DNA from: Rhodospirillales bacterium
GTDB lineage: Bacteria; Pseudomonadota; Alphaproteobacteria; Reyranellales; Reyranellaceae
Length of the DNA: 64,000 nucleotides
Assembly: GCA_016185145.1 (NCBI GenBank)
Contig: JACPOB010000104.1
Span: 1-64,000 of the forward strand
Direction of reading: 5' to 3'
The translations under genes and the position numbers were made by a program. The notes beneath the pieces were generated by a model that had not been told where the DNA came from, ran no database searches, and saw only the letters and a program-made list of their open reading frames with translations. Position 1 is the stretch's first letter. Each line of letters begins with the position of its first letter. Positions 1 through 8,941 of this stretch are shown here, piece by piece.

Positions 1-507
1 GGCGAGGCGCAGGCCGCGCAGGCGGCCGCGCTCGTTGATCAGCACCTGCGCCTCCTCGGCGCCGAAGCCCAGGCGGTGCATGCCGGTGTCGATATGGATG
101 ATCGCGTCGAGCGGCCGGTTGAAGCGCTGGGCGGCGGCGCGCCAGGCGTTGAGCTGGCCGAGATGGTTCAGCACCGGCGTGAGGTCGTGCTCGATGAAGT
201 CGGCTTCGGTGTTGGGCAGAAGGCCGTTGAGCACATAGATCGGGTGCTCGGGCATCGCCTTGCGCAGCGCGATGCCTTCCTCGAGATGGGCGACGAAGAA
301 CTGCCGGCACCCTTCGGCCGCGAGCCGCGGGCCGACGACCGTGGCGCCGCAGCCATAGGCGTCGGCCTTGAGCACGGCGGCGCAGTCGACCGGCCGCCCG
401 GCGGCGCGGCCGGCATCGCGCAGCCCGCGCCAGTTGGCGGCGATGGCGCCGACATCGACGGTGAGGATCGCGCCGGCCCGGCGCGTGGGGTCGTTGGGAG
501 AAGACAT
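1..507 (-). CDS. alr: Alanine racemase, C-terminal part beyond the window
   Basis: PLP-dependent racemase that makes D-alanine for peptidoglycan. The first 169 codons are visible; the reading frame runs open off the left edge. The N-terminal TIM-barrel opening is recognisable: AVLKADAYGCGA at about residues 44-55 contains the PLP-binding lysine (Lys47), followed by FFVAHLEEG and a conserved INERGRLRGLRL segment at the cut end. The common motif is KADAYGHG; here the His is Cys, a variation seen in the family. The ATG at 507 gives a short MSSPNDPTRR leader. It follows dnaB on the same strand, separated by an inverted-repeat element, as in the usual dnaB-alr order. Confidence 0.9.
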   Translation of the reverse strand, partial: MSSPNDPTRRAGAILTVDVGAIAANWRGLRDAGRAAGRPVDCAAVLKADAYGCGATVVGPRLAAEGCRQFFVAHLEEGIALRKAMPEHPIYVLNGLLPNTEADFIEHDLTPVLNHLGQLNAWRAAAQRFNRPLDAIIHIDTGMHRLGFGAEEAQVLINERGRLRGLRLA

Positions 508-540
508 CGTCAAACTCTTTGCCGAGAGTGCAGCCCAAAC

Positions 541-655
541 ACCACCTCACCCTGAGGAGCGCACGCAGTGCGCGTCTCGAAGGGTGGGCAACACCAAGAC
601 TGGTGCCCACCCTTCGAGACGCATCGCTGCGCGATGCTCCTCAGGGTGAGGTGGT
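541..655. repeat. REP family 1, copy A (115-bp inverted repeat)
   Basis: Arms ACCACCTCACCCTGAGGAGC (541-560) and its exact complement (636-655), with inner arms GTCTCGAAGGGTGGGC / GCCCACCCTTCGAGAC. The outer-inner double hairpin lies between dnaB and alr. The same element recurs at 48093, 57019, 62335 and 63453. Confidence 0.9.
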
Positions 656-685
656 GGGGTTTCACGGTCTCCTCCCAGCGCCGGC

Positions 686-2218
686 TCATTCGAACACCGG
701 CATGGGGCCGTCGGCGTCGGCGGCAAGGTTGCCGAACTTGGTGAACTGGCCCTCGAAGGCCAGCCGCACGATGCCGGTCGGGCCGTGGCGCTGCTTGGCC
801 ACGATCACCTCGGCCTTGCCGTAGGTCTGCTCGCAGCGTTGGCGCCAGGCCTCGTGGCGCTCGTTGAACTTCTGGTCGCTCTCCTCGGCGCGGCGCGCCG
901 GCTCGGAGCGGGTGAGGTAGTACTCCTCGCGGTAGACGAACATGACGACGTCGGCGTCCTGCTCGATCGAGCCCGATTCGCGCAGGTCGGCGAGCTGCGG
1001 CCGCTTGTCCTCGCGCTGCTCGACGGCGCGGCTCAGCTGCGACAGGGCGATGACCGGGACGTCGAGCTCCTTGGCGAGCGTCTTGAGGCCGCGCGTGATC
1101 TCGGAGACCTCCTGCACGCGATTGTCCTGCCGGTTCTTGCCCGAAGGGGAGAGGAGCTGCAGGTAGTCGACCACCAGCAATCCCAGCCCATGCGTGCGCT
1201 TCAGGCGGCGGGCGCGGGTGCGAAGGGCGGCGATCGACAGCGCCGGCGTGTCGTCGATGAAGAAGTTCAGGTGCTCCAGCTCGTGGCTGACCGACAGGAC
1301 CCGGTCGAAGTCGCTGCTGATCATCTCGCCCTTGCGGATCTTCTCGGACGAGACCTCGGCCTGCTCGGCGAGCATGCGGGTGGCGAGCTGCTCCGACGAC
1401 ATTTCGAGCGAGAAGAAGCCCACGACCGCGCCGTCGACCACCTTCGGGCGGCCCTCGACCATGTCCTCCTTGTAGGCGCGCGCGGCATTGAAGGCGATGT
1501 TGGTGGCGAGCGCGGTTTTCCCCATGGAGGGGCGGCCGGCCAGGATGATCAGGTCCGACCGGTGCAGGCCGCCCAGCAGCTGGTCGAGCTGGAAAAGGCC
1601 GGAAGCGACGCCCGTGAGCTGGCCGACGCGATGGTAGGCCGCTTCGGCGGCGACCGTCGCTTCGGTGAGCGCGACGCGGAACGCCTTGAAGCCGCCCTCG
1701 GTCTGGCCGGTGCTGGCGAGGTCGTAGAGCTTCTTCTCGGCGACCTCGATCTGGCTCAGCGCCGTCTCGTCGACGTCGCCGCTGCCGAAGGCGCCGTTGA
1801 CCACGGTCTCGCCGATGTCGATCAGCTGGCGGCGCAGGTAGAGGTCGTGCACCACCTGGCCGAAGGCGGTGGCGTCGATGACGTGGACGGAGGCTGCCGC
1901 CAGCCGCGCCAGATAGGCCGCACCGCCGGCCGCTTTCATGTCCTCGTCCTGCTCGACGTAGGTCTTCAGCGTGACCGCGCTCACGATCTGGCCGCGCTCG
2001 ATCAGCTTGGAGAGCGAATCATAGAGCTTGCCGTGCAGGGGGTCGGCGAAATGTTCCGGCCGCAGGAACTCGGCGACGCGCTGATAGGCGGCGTTGTTGA
2101 TGAGGATTGCGCCCAGCAGCGCCTGTTCCGCCTCGAAATTGTGCGGCGGCTCGCGCAGACGGATGTCTTCGGCGCCGGGCAGGCGCGTGACGTTCGACGA
2201 ATCTTTCAACGGCTCCAT
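686..2218 (-). CDS. dnaB: Replicative DNA helicase DnaB
   Basis: Hexameric helicase that unwinds DNA at the replication fork. About 510 residues starting with MEPLKDSSNV. The N-terminal DnaB domain (PHNFEAEQALLGAIL, about residues 25-125) is followed by the RecA-like core with Walker A GRPSMGKTAL, Walker B VVDYLQLL, SQLSRAVEQR and the C-terminal QRHGPTGIV segment. An open frame continues about 90 codons upstream of the chosen start, but that part has no family similarity and an abnormal composition. In most alphaproteobacteria dnaB lies just downstream of rplI; here rplI is about 19.6 kb away. Confidence 0.97.
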   Translation of the reverse strand: MEPLKDSSNVTRLPGAEDIRLREPPHNFEAEQALLGAILINNAAYQRVAEFLRPEHFADPLHGKLYDSLSKLIERGQIVSAVTLKTYVEQDEDMKAAGGAAYLARLAAASVHVIDATAFGQVVHDLYLRRQLIDIGETVVNGAFGSGDVDETALSQIEVAEKKLYDLASTGQTEGGFKAFRVALTEATVAAEAAYHRVGQLTGVASGLFQLDQLLGGLHRSDLIILAGRPSMGKTALATNIAFNAARAYKEDMVEGRPKVVDGAVVGFFSLEMSSEQLATRMLAEQAEVSSEKIRKGEMISSDFDRVLSVSHELEHLNFFIDDTPALSIAALRTRARRLKRTHGLGLLVVDYLQLLSPSGKNRQDNRVQEVSEITRGLKTLAKELDVPVIALSQLSRAVEQREDKRPQLADLRESGSIEQDADVVMFVYREEYYLTRSEPARRAEESDQKFNERHEAWRQRCEQTYGKAEVIVAKQRHGPTGIVRLAFEGQFTKFGNLAADADGPMPVFE

Positions 2219-3025
2219 GGCAGAGCTTCTTAAAGACGCGAGGGGGGCGTTCACCACCGCTAATCGATGGTGTGGACAGGAATACCTGAAAGGCGGGGAC
2301 AAGTCTCGCGCCGCGCGAGGATGGCTGTGCCGACCCGGATCCTTCGCGCGGCCTGCGGCTTCGACAGGTCCGGCGGACTGGCTGTCCGGCCTTCTGGCGG
2401 CCCGTCGCGGATATGGCCATCGCAAGATCACGGCGGCACCGATCGACATGTCCGGGAGAATGCACGCTCGGTCACGCACCGTAATAACCAAGGTGCTAAT
2501 AAAACACCCAGGTAATCATGCGCCGCGACACATTATTTGTTTTTTTCGCACCGTACGGGGCCTGCGCGCGCAAATTTGGCCATTGCAGTCAGTGCAGTCA
2601 CCCGCCGCCGCATCCTGCTGAACCGTCACCCTCGGATGTACCATTGGCTTGCGCAGCAGTTCCCCTTAGCGCCAGAGGTGCCGCAGCTCGTGCTGAGTCG
2701 GCCAGCGCCTCCAACCGCGTCCGAAATGTCTTTGCGGAGCATGCTATTTCCATCGAGTCCTGCTGGCGGATGATTTGCCAACCAAACCGCGCAGTTGGTG
2801 GACCCCGTCGGGTGATGCGCAACAGATAACGGCTGGGTGACTTCATCTGTTGAACAAGGCCTATCCTGAAGCCGATCGATCTGCCTGAGACATTTGAGAT
2901 GCGCCGACGATCCCGACGGCTCGACCTCGAGGCGGACTTGCAACTTCTCGTGTCAAACAGCAATCGCGCGCTTTTTATGCAGCACGCTGCATCCTTCCTA
3001 GCCACTGCAAGGTAGAAGGCAAAAA
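2219..3025. other. Gene-poor stretch upstream of dnaB
   Basis: About 800 bases with no convincing gene. Short open frames on both strands lack recognisable motifs. Parts (2500-2560, 2960-3035) are visibly richer in A/T than the surroundings, with runs of T and A. A small palindrome ATGCAGC-AC-GCTGCAT lies at 2977-2992. The dnaB promoter is probably in the first 250 bases, but no clear -35/-10 pair was identified. The usual partner of DUF433 proteins, a DUF5615 or PIN-like toxin, would be expected downstream of 3026 and was not seen. Confidence 0.6.
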
Positions 3026-3343
3026 TTACATATCGCTGACTATTCCGTGTGTCTCAGGTCGCTTATGCACGTCATCCTTGGGCAATGTGCGAGTCATTGA
3101 GGCGGAACGGCGCTTCAATTGGACAAAGGAAAGACCCTTCAGCATGTCCCGCGCATAGGCCAGGCACGCCCGAATGTCGTCGGCACTAATCCCGGGATAG
3201 TTCCCGAAGATTTCCTGTTCAGTCCAACCGTCAGCGAGGAGCCCGATCACGAATTCGACGGACAGCCGCGTGCCTCGAATCACCGGCTTGCCGGCGAGGA
3301 TCGCGGGATCGAGAACGATGCGGTCTTGGACAAGAGTATCCAT
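3026..3343 (-). CDS. DUF433 domain-containing protein, orphan antitoxin-like
   Basis: 105 residues, starting MDTLVQDRIVLDPAILAGKP. The core is the DUF433 signature: GKPVIRGTRLSVEFVIGLLA, then GWTEQEIFGNYPGISADDIRACLAYA (about residues 18-68). DUF433 proteins are small helix-turn-helix proteins usually encoded just before a DUF5615 (PIN-like) toxin and are treated as antitoxin components. No toxin follows here. The last 35 residues (LKRRSASMTRTLPKDDVHKR onward) look like a non-conserved tail and may be read-through into degraded sequence. Confidence 0.8.
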   Translation of the reverse strand: MDTLVQDRIVLDPAILAGKPVIRGTRLSVEFVIGLLADGWTEQEIFGNYPGISADDIRACLAYARDMLKGLSFVQLKRRSASMTRTLPKDDVHKRPETHGIVSDM

Positions 3344-3817
3344 GCATCATCCCGACAACAGATGACCTGATTCTATTGGAATTGGCAGCGCACCACCACT
3401 TCCCCAGAATTGCTCTTGCGCCATCGTAGACCGAGCTTGGCCGATTCTGCAGTGAATTTGGCCGAAAGAAGCACCCAATAAAAGTCGACGTCCGGAGCGT
3501 GATGCAAATTGATTGCCCAACGCGCCTTCCATTAGGGTGAACGCGTTCCGGCAGCAGTGTCCTGTACGCTTGAGGGAGCATCAGGACGAACGCGGTCGGC
3601 GGCGGCGCGTAGTCCGCTGGATGGGAAAAAACAGCAAGCAAGATCGGCGGCGGCGATGCGTACGCACGAATCGCCAAGGGCGAAGCTTTGCCCAAAAGCC
3701 CGGCCGCCGGCTGAAAGGATGACGATGTCGGCAGCCGCACCTGACCCCCAGGTGGCGAGAACGACGCCTCGCTCCGCCTTGCCATTGCCTGCCGCGACGA
3801 CGGCCTGAGGAATTGCC
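3344..3817. other. Intergenic stretch before the giant gene
   Basis: About 470 bases between the DUF433 gene and the giant repeat-protein gene. Open frames here overlap on both strands and show no domain or plausible initiation site. The promoter of the giant gene must lie here or further upstream, but no consensus promoter was recognised. A ribosome-binding sequence CTGAGGA lies at 3805-3811, seven bases before its ATG. Confidence 0.5.
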
Positions 3818-6800
3818 ATGAGCATCTACGATGACATCGCCGGCTTCGACACCTCGTCGCTGGGACTGGGCGCTGCGGCGCTGCAGGGCGGCCAGGCCGG
3901 CATCGACGTGGCCAACGCCGCGTTCGCCAACCTGTCGGGCGCGGCGCGCTATTCCAACGCCGTCGCCCTGATCGAGGCGGCTGCCGGCGATGGCGGTGTC
4001 AGCCCGGTACGCGCGCTGCTGGCGTTCGTCGACCGCCTGAACCAGCTCGACGGCGATGGCAGCCACTTCGCGGCAATCGGCGCAGAGATAGCAGGCCTCG
4101 TCGCGTCGGGTGGCCTCGACGCGGCAGCGGCCGCGGCCGACTTCTTACCCGCCGTCAACGCCTTCCAGATCGGCCGCGGCGAGGCGGCGAGCGTCCTGAT
4201 CGCGGCGGCCAACAGCGGTGCGTTGGATGTCCAGCTCGTGGCCGGCTGCTACCTCGGCCAGCTCATCACGCGCGGCAGCTTCGAAGGTGAAGGTGGTGTA
4301 TGGCCCGGCGGCACGCTCAGCATGACGGCCGCCGTTCAGGCCATCCACAATGCCGTCGTCAGCGGCAGCCTGGGCGAAACCCAGGCCTACGCCGTGCTGG
4401 CCGGACTGATGGTCAGTCCGTTCCCGGCGCCCGGCTTCCAGGCCATGAACGAGCTGAGGTCGCTGATCGGCGGCGACAGCGCCGCGCTCAGCGACGTGAT
4501 CGACATCTTCATCGCCTCCGTCGGCGCCATCCCGTTCGACGTCGGCTATTCGGCCGCCCAGACCATCATGAGTCTGGTGACGCCGTTCAGCACGCCCGAC
4601 CTCTCCCTGTCCGAGCTGGCGAGCCACGTCCATAGCGCGCTGACCGCGGGGACCATTACCGTCGAACAGGCCATCACGATGGTGGTCAGGTTCGCGCCCT
4701 CGTACTCCTCCGACGCCATCGCCGCCGCCAATGCCGTGGCGGCCGAGGTCCTCGCCCTCATCGACGAAGGCATCGTCCCGCAATCGCAGGCGCTGGAGAT
4801 CCTGACCTCGGCAGGGCTGGGCAGCGGCGCCTTCGCGGCGGCGCGCTACCTCGTGGCCGTCGCCGCCACGGATCCCGACGCCGCCCCCGTGGCCGGCCTT
4901 TGCCTCGCGACCCTGGTCGACACCACGACCCCGACATTCATGATGCCGGGCAACGTGATGACGGCGCAGCAGGCCGTCACCTCGATCAACACCGGCGTGT
5001 CGCTGGGCGGCCTGTCGGGGGCCAGCGCCGTCGTCCTGCTGACGGCGATGGCCTTCGTTCCGGGCGGCGTTACCCCTGACCGCAGCGCCATGAACGCCGC
5101 CGCCGACGGCGTGCGCGGGCTGCTCGCCGGCACCATCGGCGGCAGCGATGCGGCCGCCGCCGTCGTCGGCGCCCTCGCGCCGCTCGGCTTCACGGCCGAG
5201 CAGGGCGTCAGCTTCCTCCTCGCCCTGGGGGCCAGCGGCTTCCAGCAGATTTTCGGCAGCAGCGTCATCTGGGTGAACAACGCCGACCTCGCCGCCGCCG
5301 CGTCCGTCGCCATCGCCGGGCTGATCCACGATCACAACCTGTCGGCGGCGGAGGTCGGCAACGCCCTCGACGCCGTCCTGCCGCTCGGCGCCGACGACGC
5401 CTCGCTCGCCATCTCCACCCTCATCAAGGCGGCGCCGACGCTGGCCACGCTGGAGACGGGCGCCTACGCGGCCATTGGCGCGGCGCTGGCGCACGCCGCC
5501 GAGATCTCCGGATCGCACGCGATGGGGCAGGTGTCCGACCGCGTGCGCGGCCACGAGATCGATGCCGAAGCGGGCGCCGCCATCGTTGCCGGCTTCGCCG
5601 GCGCGGGGACGGTCGAGGATCAGGTTGCCGCGGGCCGCGGGCTCAACGACATCGTCCACTGGAGCACCCTGTCGCCGGCCCAGGCCCTCGCCGTCATCGA
5701 CGCGGCCGTGACGGCAGCGACACTGACGAAAGCGCAGGCGATCGTCGTGCTGGCTGGCGCGGCCACCGCCGCGTCGCCCGAGGGGCTCGCCGCCACTCTC
5801 GCGCAGATCGTCACCTACATGGATGCCGACGCGACCGCGGGCTGGGCTGCCCTCGACGCGGCGGTCGCGGCCACCGCGCTGAGCGGCGCGCAGGGTCTGT
5901 ACCTCGTCGTACAGCTCTCGAGCCTCGCTTCGGCGCAGACGGCGGACGCCGCGACCGCGACGATGCTGTCGTGGGTGGATGACGGCATCATTGCCGCCGC
6001 CGACGCGGCCAGCCAGCTCCTGGCCCTGGCGGACGGCGGCGCGGCGGCGCTGCGGGCCGTCGCGGGCGCCAACATCGGGGCGATGATCAGCCATGGCGCG
6101 CTCGACATCCCGACGGCGATCGCGCTCGTCGACGCGGCAGTGCCGGCGACGCTCGATGCCGACATCGCCATCGTCGTGCTGGCCCACATGTCCGCGGCCG
6201 GCGACGAGGCGCTGCACGCGGCCGTGCTGGACGAGATCAATGCCCTGATCGCCGGCGGCGACATCGGCCTGACGAACGTCGTCACGACCTTGCAGGCGCT
6301 GCTGCCGGGCGCCTCCGCCGCGCTCCAGGCGGTGCTCGACGAGGCGCTGGCGATCCTGCTGACCGATCCCGCGACACTTGCCCAGACGGCCGGACTGGGT
6401 TCGCCTGCCGCGGTCCAGGCGGCAGCCAACGCCATCGCGCTGCTGTTCACCACCGATCCTGCGGCCGCGCAAGGCATCCTCGACGCCCTCTCGGGCCGCA
6501 TCGAAGGCGGCGACCTCAGCAGCGATCAGGCGGCGACCCTGCTGGCCAAGATCTATGCGCGCGGCGGCGATGCCGCGCCGGCGGCCCTTGCCACGATCGT
6601 CGGCCTGACGAGCCTTCACGCCGGGCAGTCGAGCCCGGATATTCCGGCGGCGACGATGGCCAACGCCATTGCCGCGCAGGTATCGGCCGGCGCGCTCGAT
6701 GCCGCCGAGGCCTTCGTCGCCTTCGGGGCGCTGTCATCGCACGGCAGTCCGGTCAACGCGGCGGTGGCCGGGCTGATTGCCGGCGGCAGCCTCTCCGTGA

Positions 6801-8941
6801 GCGCGCTCGATGCCGCCGTCGATGCGGGCCAGTACAGCGATTCGAATGCCGTCGCGGTGCTGCGAAGCGTCGTGCCCGGCGCCGCGCCCGCCCTGCGCAC
6901 CGAAGCGCTGGCCGAGATCCAGGCGCTGGTGAGCGCGAACAATGCGCTGGCGGCACAGGCGTTGCCGACCTTCATCCAGCTCGCCGTCGGCAGCGACCAC
7001 GACCTCCGACTCGTCGGCCGAGACGGGATCGAGGCGCTGGCCGCGGCCTCGCCCGGCGTGGGCGATGCGGCGTTCCTGCAGCTGCTTTCCTACCTGCCCG
7101 TTCCGGACACGGCTTTCCTGACGGATCTGCGGGCGACGCTCGTCGCGCTGCTCGAAGGCGGATACCTGACGGCGGCGCAAGCGATCCAGCACATCGACGA
7201 TCAGCTGTCGCCCAGCAATCCAAGCCCGCTGATCAACGCCTTCCAGGCAGTGGACATCCTGGTGACGCTGTCCGCGGTCGATGGCGCGCGCACAGCGATC
7301 TACGACTACATACGCCAGGAGGTCGCAGCCAACTCGGCGGCCCAGGCCGCCGGGCCGAGCCACCCCATGTGGGCGTTCACCGCCCAGCCCGTCATCGCCG
7401 CGCTCGCCAAGGGCACGGCCGCGGACCTCGACCATGTCGAGCAGACGGCGCTCACGATCGTCAGCATCAGCGCCACCCTTACCACCAGCCAGGTCGTTAC
7501 GAGCCTGGGGCAGGGGAGCACCGCCCTCATCGTCGTGGTTGCCGGTTTCATCAATCGCGGGATGACGGAGTTCGGGTCGTATCTCGCGGCGCGCATCGCC
7601 GGCCTGCCGCTGTCCGAGCAGATCGGCAGCCTCGACGTCATCAGCTCGCTGATCGGCAATACAGTCGACGACCTGCAGCTGTCGGACGCAACCGAACTGC
7701 TGCTCGCCATCTATGCCGGCGGCGCCAAGGCGGCGGCGTTGGCCGAGCTGGCCGATATCGGCGCCAGTGTCAGCTTCTTCATCATGGCCGCCACGACCTC
7801 GGGGTCGACCACACTCGCCAACGGCGTGGAGGTGATGGCGGCGCTGGCGACGAGCGGTGCGCCCGGCTTCGATGCCGCCATGGCGAACTTCCTCGGCGAC
7901 CTGCTGACAGGCGTCCAGTTCACGCCGGCGGCGGTGATGTCGGCGCTCGAGGCGGCCGTCGCCGACGACGCCCTTACGGCACAGGAGATGGTGGCGCTGC
8001 TGCAGGACGTGCTCGTCGCACGCCTGGATCCCGCCGATCTTCCTGCCACCGCGACGCTGCAGAGCACGATCCTCGCCGAGATCGACGCTCTGATCGCCGC
8101 CAACCACGTCACCTTCGCCGAGGCCGTGACGGCGATGGCGTCGTCCGCCTCAGGCCGGTCCGGCGCGATGCTTCTTGCCATCGGTAGCGAGATCGTCGCC
8201 TTCGTCGGCGGCCATGCGGGATCCCAGGCGGCGAGCGTCGCCGGCATCCTGGCAGCGTCGACCGGCGCCATCACGGGCGCCGAGGCGCTCGGCCTGCTGG
8301 TCGGCGTGGCCATTTGGGGAGGGGCGGACCTGCAGGTGGCGGCGGGCGGCGGCATTGCCGGGCTCGTCACCGCCGGCAGCGTCACGTCGAATGACGCCGC
8401 GATCGGCATCTACAACGCCTTCCTCCACAGCGGCCTCGCTCTCGGCCACCTAGTCGCGGTCACGGAGGGCTTGTGGGCCAACGGCGGCATCGGCGTCGGC
8501 GCCGAGGTGCTCTACCAGGTCGCCTCGCATGGGCTCGCGACTTATGCGGACTTCGCCAGCCAACTCGTCACGGCTGTCGATGCCGGCACGCTTGCGGCCG
8601 GCGACATGATCGACGGCGCTGTGGCTGTCGTCCTGCGGGCGAGCAGCACTGCCGCCGGCGCGGACTTCGTTGCCGCGCTCATCTCGCACGGTGTGATGAC
8701 GGCCGACGATGCGGTCGCCGAACTCGGGGCTTCGATCTCGCCGTCCGGCCTCAACGCCATCGACGTCGTCTCCATCATCGCCCATGTGACCGCCGATCTT
8801 CCGGCCTCAGCGCACTTGCTCGGCGTCGGACTGGCCGAGCTTGCCGCCGGCGGGCAGCTGTCCTTCTCCGACGTCGGCACCGCCCTGTCGGCTGCGCTCG
8901 CCAGCCCGGCCGTGCTGAGCTTTGCGCAAGCAACCTGCTGA
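3818..8941 (+). CDS. Giant alpha-helical repeat protein, N-terminal part (frameshifted)
   Basis: 1,707 residues, very rich in Ala, Gly, Asp, Val and Leu. There is no signal peptide; it starts MSIYDDIAGFDTSSLGLGAA. It is built almost entirely of degenerate units of about 60-70 residues with a pattern like 'LT..QA..vL..la......l..AvG..Ia.LI..G.L', suggesting a long HEAT/Armadillo-like helical solenoid. No enzyme motif was seen. The frame ends at 8941 with ...SFAQATC, but the same repeat pattern resumes immediately in another frame at about 8929, so this and the next entry are almost certainly one gene. A clear ribosome-binding site precedes ATG 3818. Codon use and GC match the neighbourhood. 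Function unknown; possibly a secreted or surface protein, judging from the C-terminal half. Confidence 0.85.
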   Translation: MSIYDDIAGFDTSSLGLGAAALQGGQAGIDVANAAFANLSGAARYSNAVALIEAAAGDGGVSPVRALLAFVDRLNQLDGDGSHFAAIGAEIAGLVASGGLDAAAAAADFLPAVNAFQIGRGEAASVLIAAANSGALDVQLVAGCYLGQLITRGSFEGEGGVWPGGTLSMTAAVQAIHNAVVSGSLGETQAYAVLAGLMVSPFPAPGFQAMNELRSLIGGDSAALSDVIDIFIASVGAIPFDVGYSAAQTIMSLVTPFSTPDLSLSELASHVHSALTAGTITVEQAITMVVRFAPSYSSDAIAAANAVAAEVLALIDEGIVPQSQALEILTSAGLGSGAFAAARYLVAVAATDPDAAPVAGLCLATLVDTTTPTFMMPGNVMTAQQAVTSINTGVSLGGLSGASAVVLLTAMAFVPGGVTPDRSAMNAAADGVRGLLAGTIGGSDAAAAVVGALAPLGFTAEQGVSFLLALGASGFQQIFGSSVIWVNNADLAAAASVAIAGLIHDHNLSAAEVGNALDAVLPLGADDASLAISTLIKAAPTLATLETGAYAAIGAALAHAAEISGSHAMGQVSDRVRGHEIDAEAGAAIVAGFAGAGTVEDQVAAGRGLNDIVHWSTLSPAQALAVIDAAVTAATLTKAQAIVVLAGAATAASPEGLAATLAQIVTYMDADATAGWAALDAAVAATALSGAQGLYLVVQLSSLASAQTADAATATMLSWVDDGIIAAADAASQLLALADGGAAALRAVAGANIGAMISHGALDIPTAIALVDAAVPATLDADIAIVVLAHMSAAGDEALHAAVLDEINALIAGGDIGLTNVVTTLQALLPGASAALQAVLDEALAILLTDPATLAQTAGLGSPAAVQAAANAIALLFTTDPAAAQGILDALSGRIEGGDLSSDQAATLLAKIYARGGDAAPAALATIVGLTSLHAGQSSPDIPAATMANAIAAQVSAGALDAAEAFVAFGALSSHGSPVNAAVAGLIAGGSLSVSALDAAVDAGQYSDSNAVAVLRSVVPGAAPALRTEALAEIQALVSANNALAAQALPTFIQLAVGSDHDLRLVGRDGIEALAAASPGVGDAAFLQLLSYLPVPDTAFLTDLRATLVALLEGGYLTAAQAIQHIDDQLSPSNPSPLINAFQAVDILVTLSAVDGARTAIYDYIRQEVAANSAAQAAGPSHPMWAFTAQPVIAALAKGTAADLDHVEQTALTIVSISATLTTSQVVTSLGQGSTALIVVVAGFINRGMTEFGSYLAARIAGLPLSEQIGSLDVISSLIGNTVDDLQLSDATELLLAIYAGGAKAAALAELADIGASVSFFIMAATTSGSTTLANGVEVMAALATSGAPGFDAAMANFLGDLLTGVQFTPAAVMSALEAAVADDALTAQEMVALLQDVLVARLDPADLPATATLQSTILAEIDALIAANHVTFAEAVTAMASSASGRSGAMLLAIGSEIVAFVGGHAGSQAASVAGILAASTGAITGAEALGLLVGVAIWGGADLQVAAGGGIAGLVTAGSVTSNDAAIGIYNAFLHSGLALGHLVAVTEGLWANGGIGVGAEVLYQVASHGLATYADFASQLVTAVDAGTLAAGDMIDGAVAVVLRASSTAAGADFVAALISHGVMTADDAVAELGASISPSGLNAIDVVSIIAHVTADLPASAHLLGVGLAELAAGGQLSFSDVGTALSAALASPAVLSFAQATC

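Noticed and set aside
2219..2491. N-terminal extension of DnaB
   Set aside because: No similarity to DnaB proteins and Arg/Pro-rich; the ATG at 2218 gives the family start.
2977..2992. Palindrome ATGCAGC-AC-GCTGCAT as terminator of the DUF433 gene
   Set aside because: On the minus strand it is followed by A residues, not T, so it cannot be an intrinsic terminator in that direction.
8473..8928. N-terminal 150 residues of the frame that contains the giant gene's second half
   Set aside because: Arg-rich and unlike the repeats; the other frame carries the repeats over this stretch.
8918..8941. Programmed -1 ribosomal frameshift
   Set aside because: No slippery heptamer in phase and no obvious downstream structure could be pointed out.
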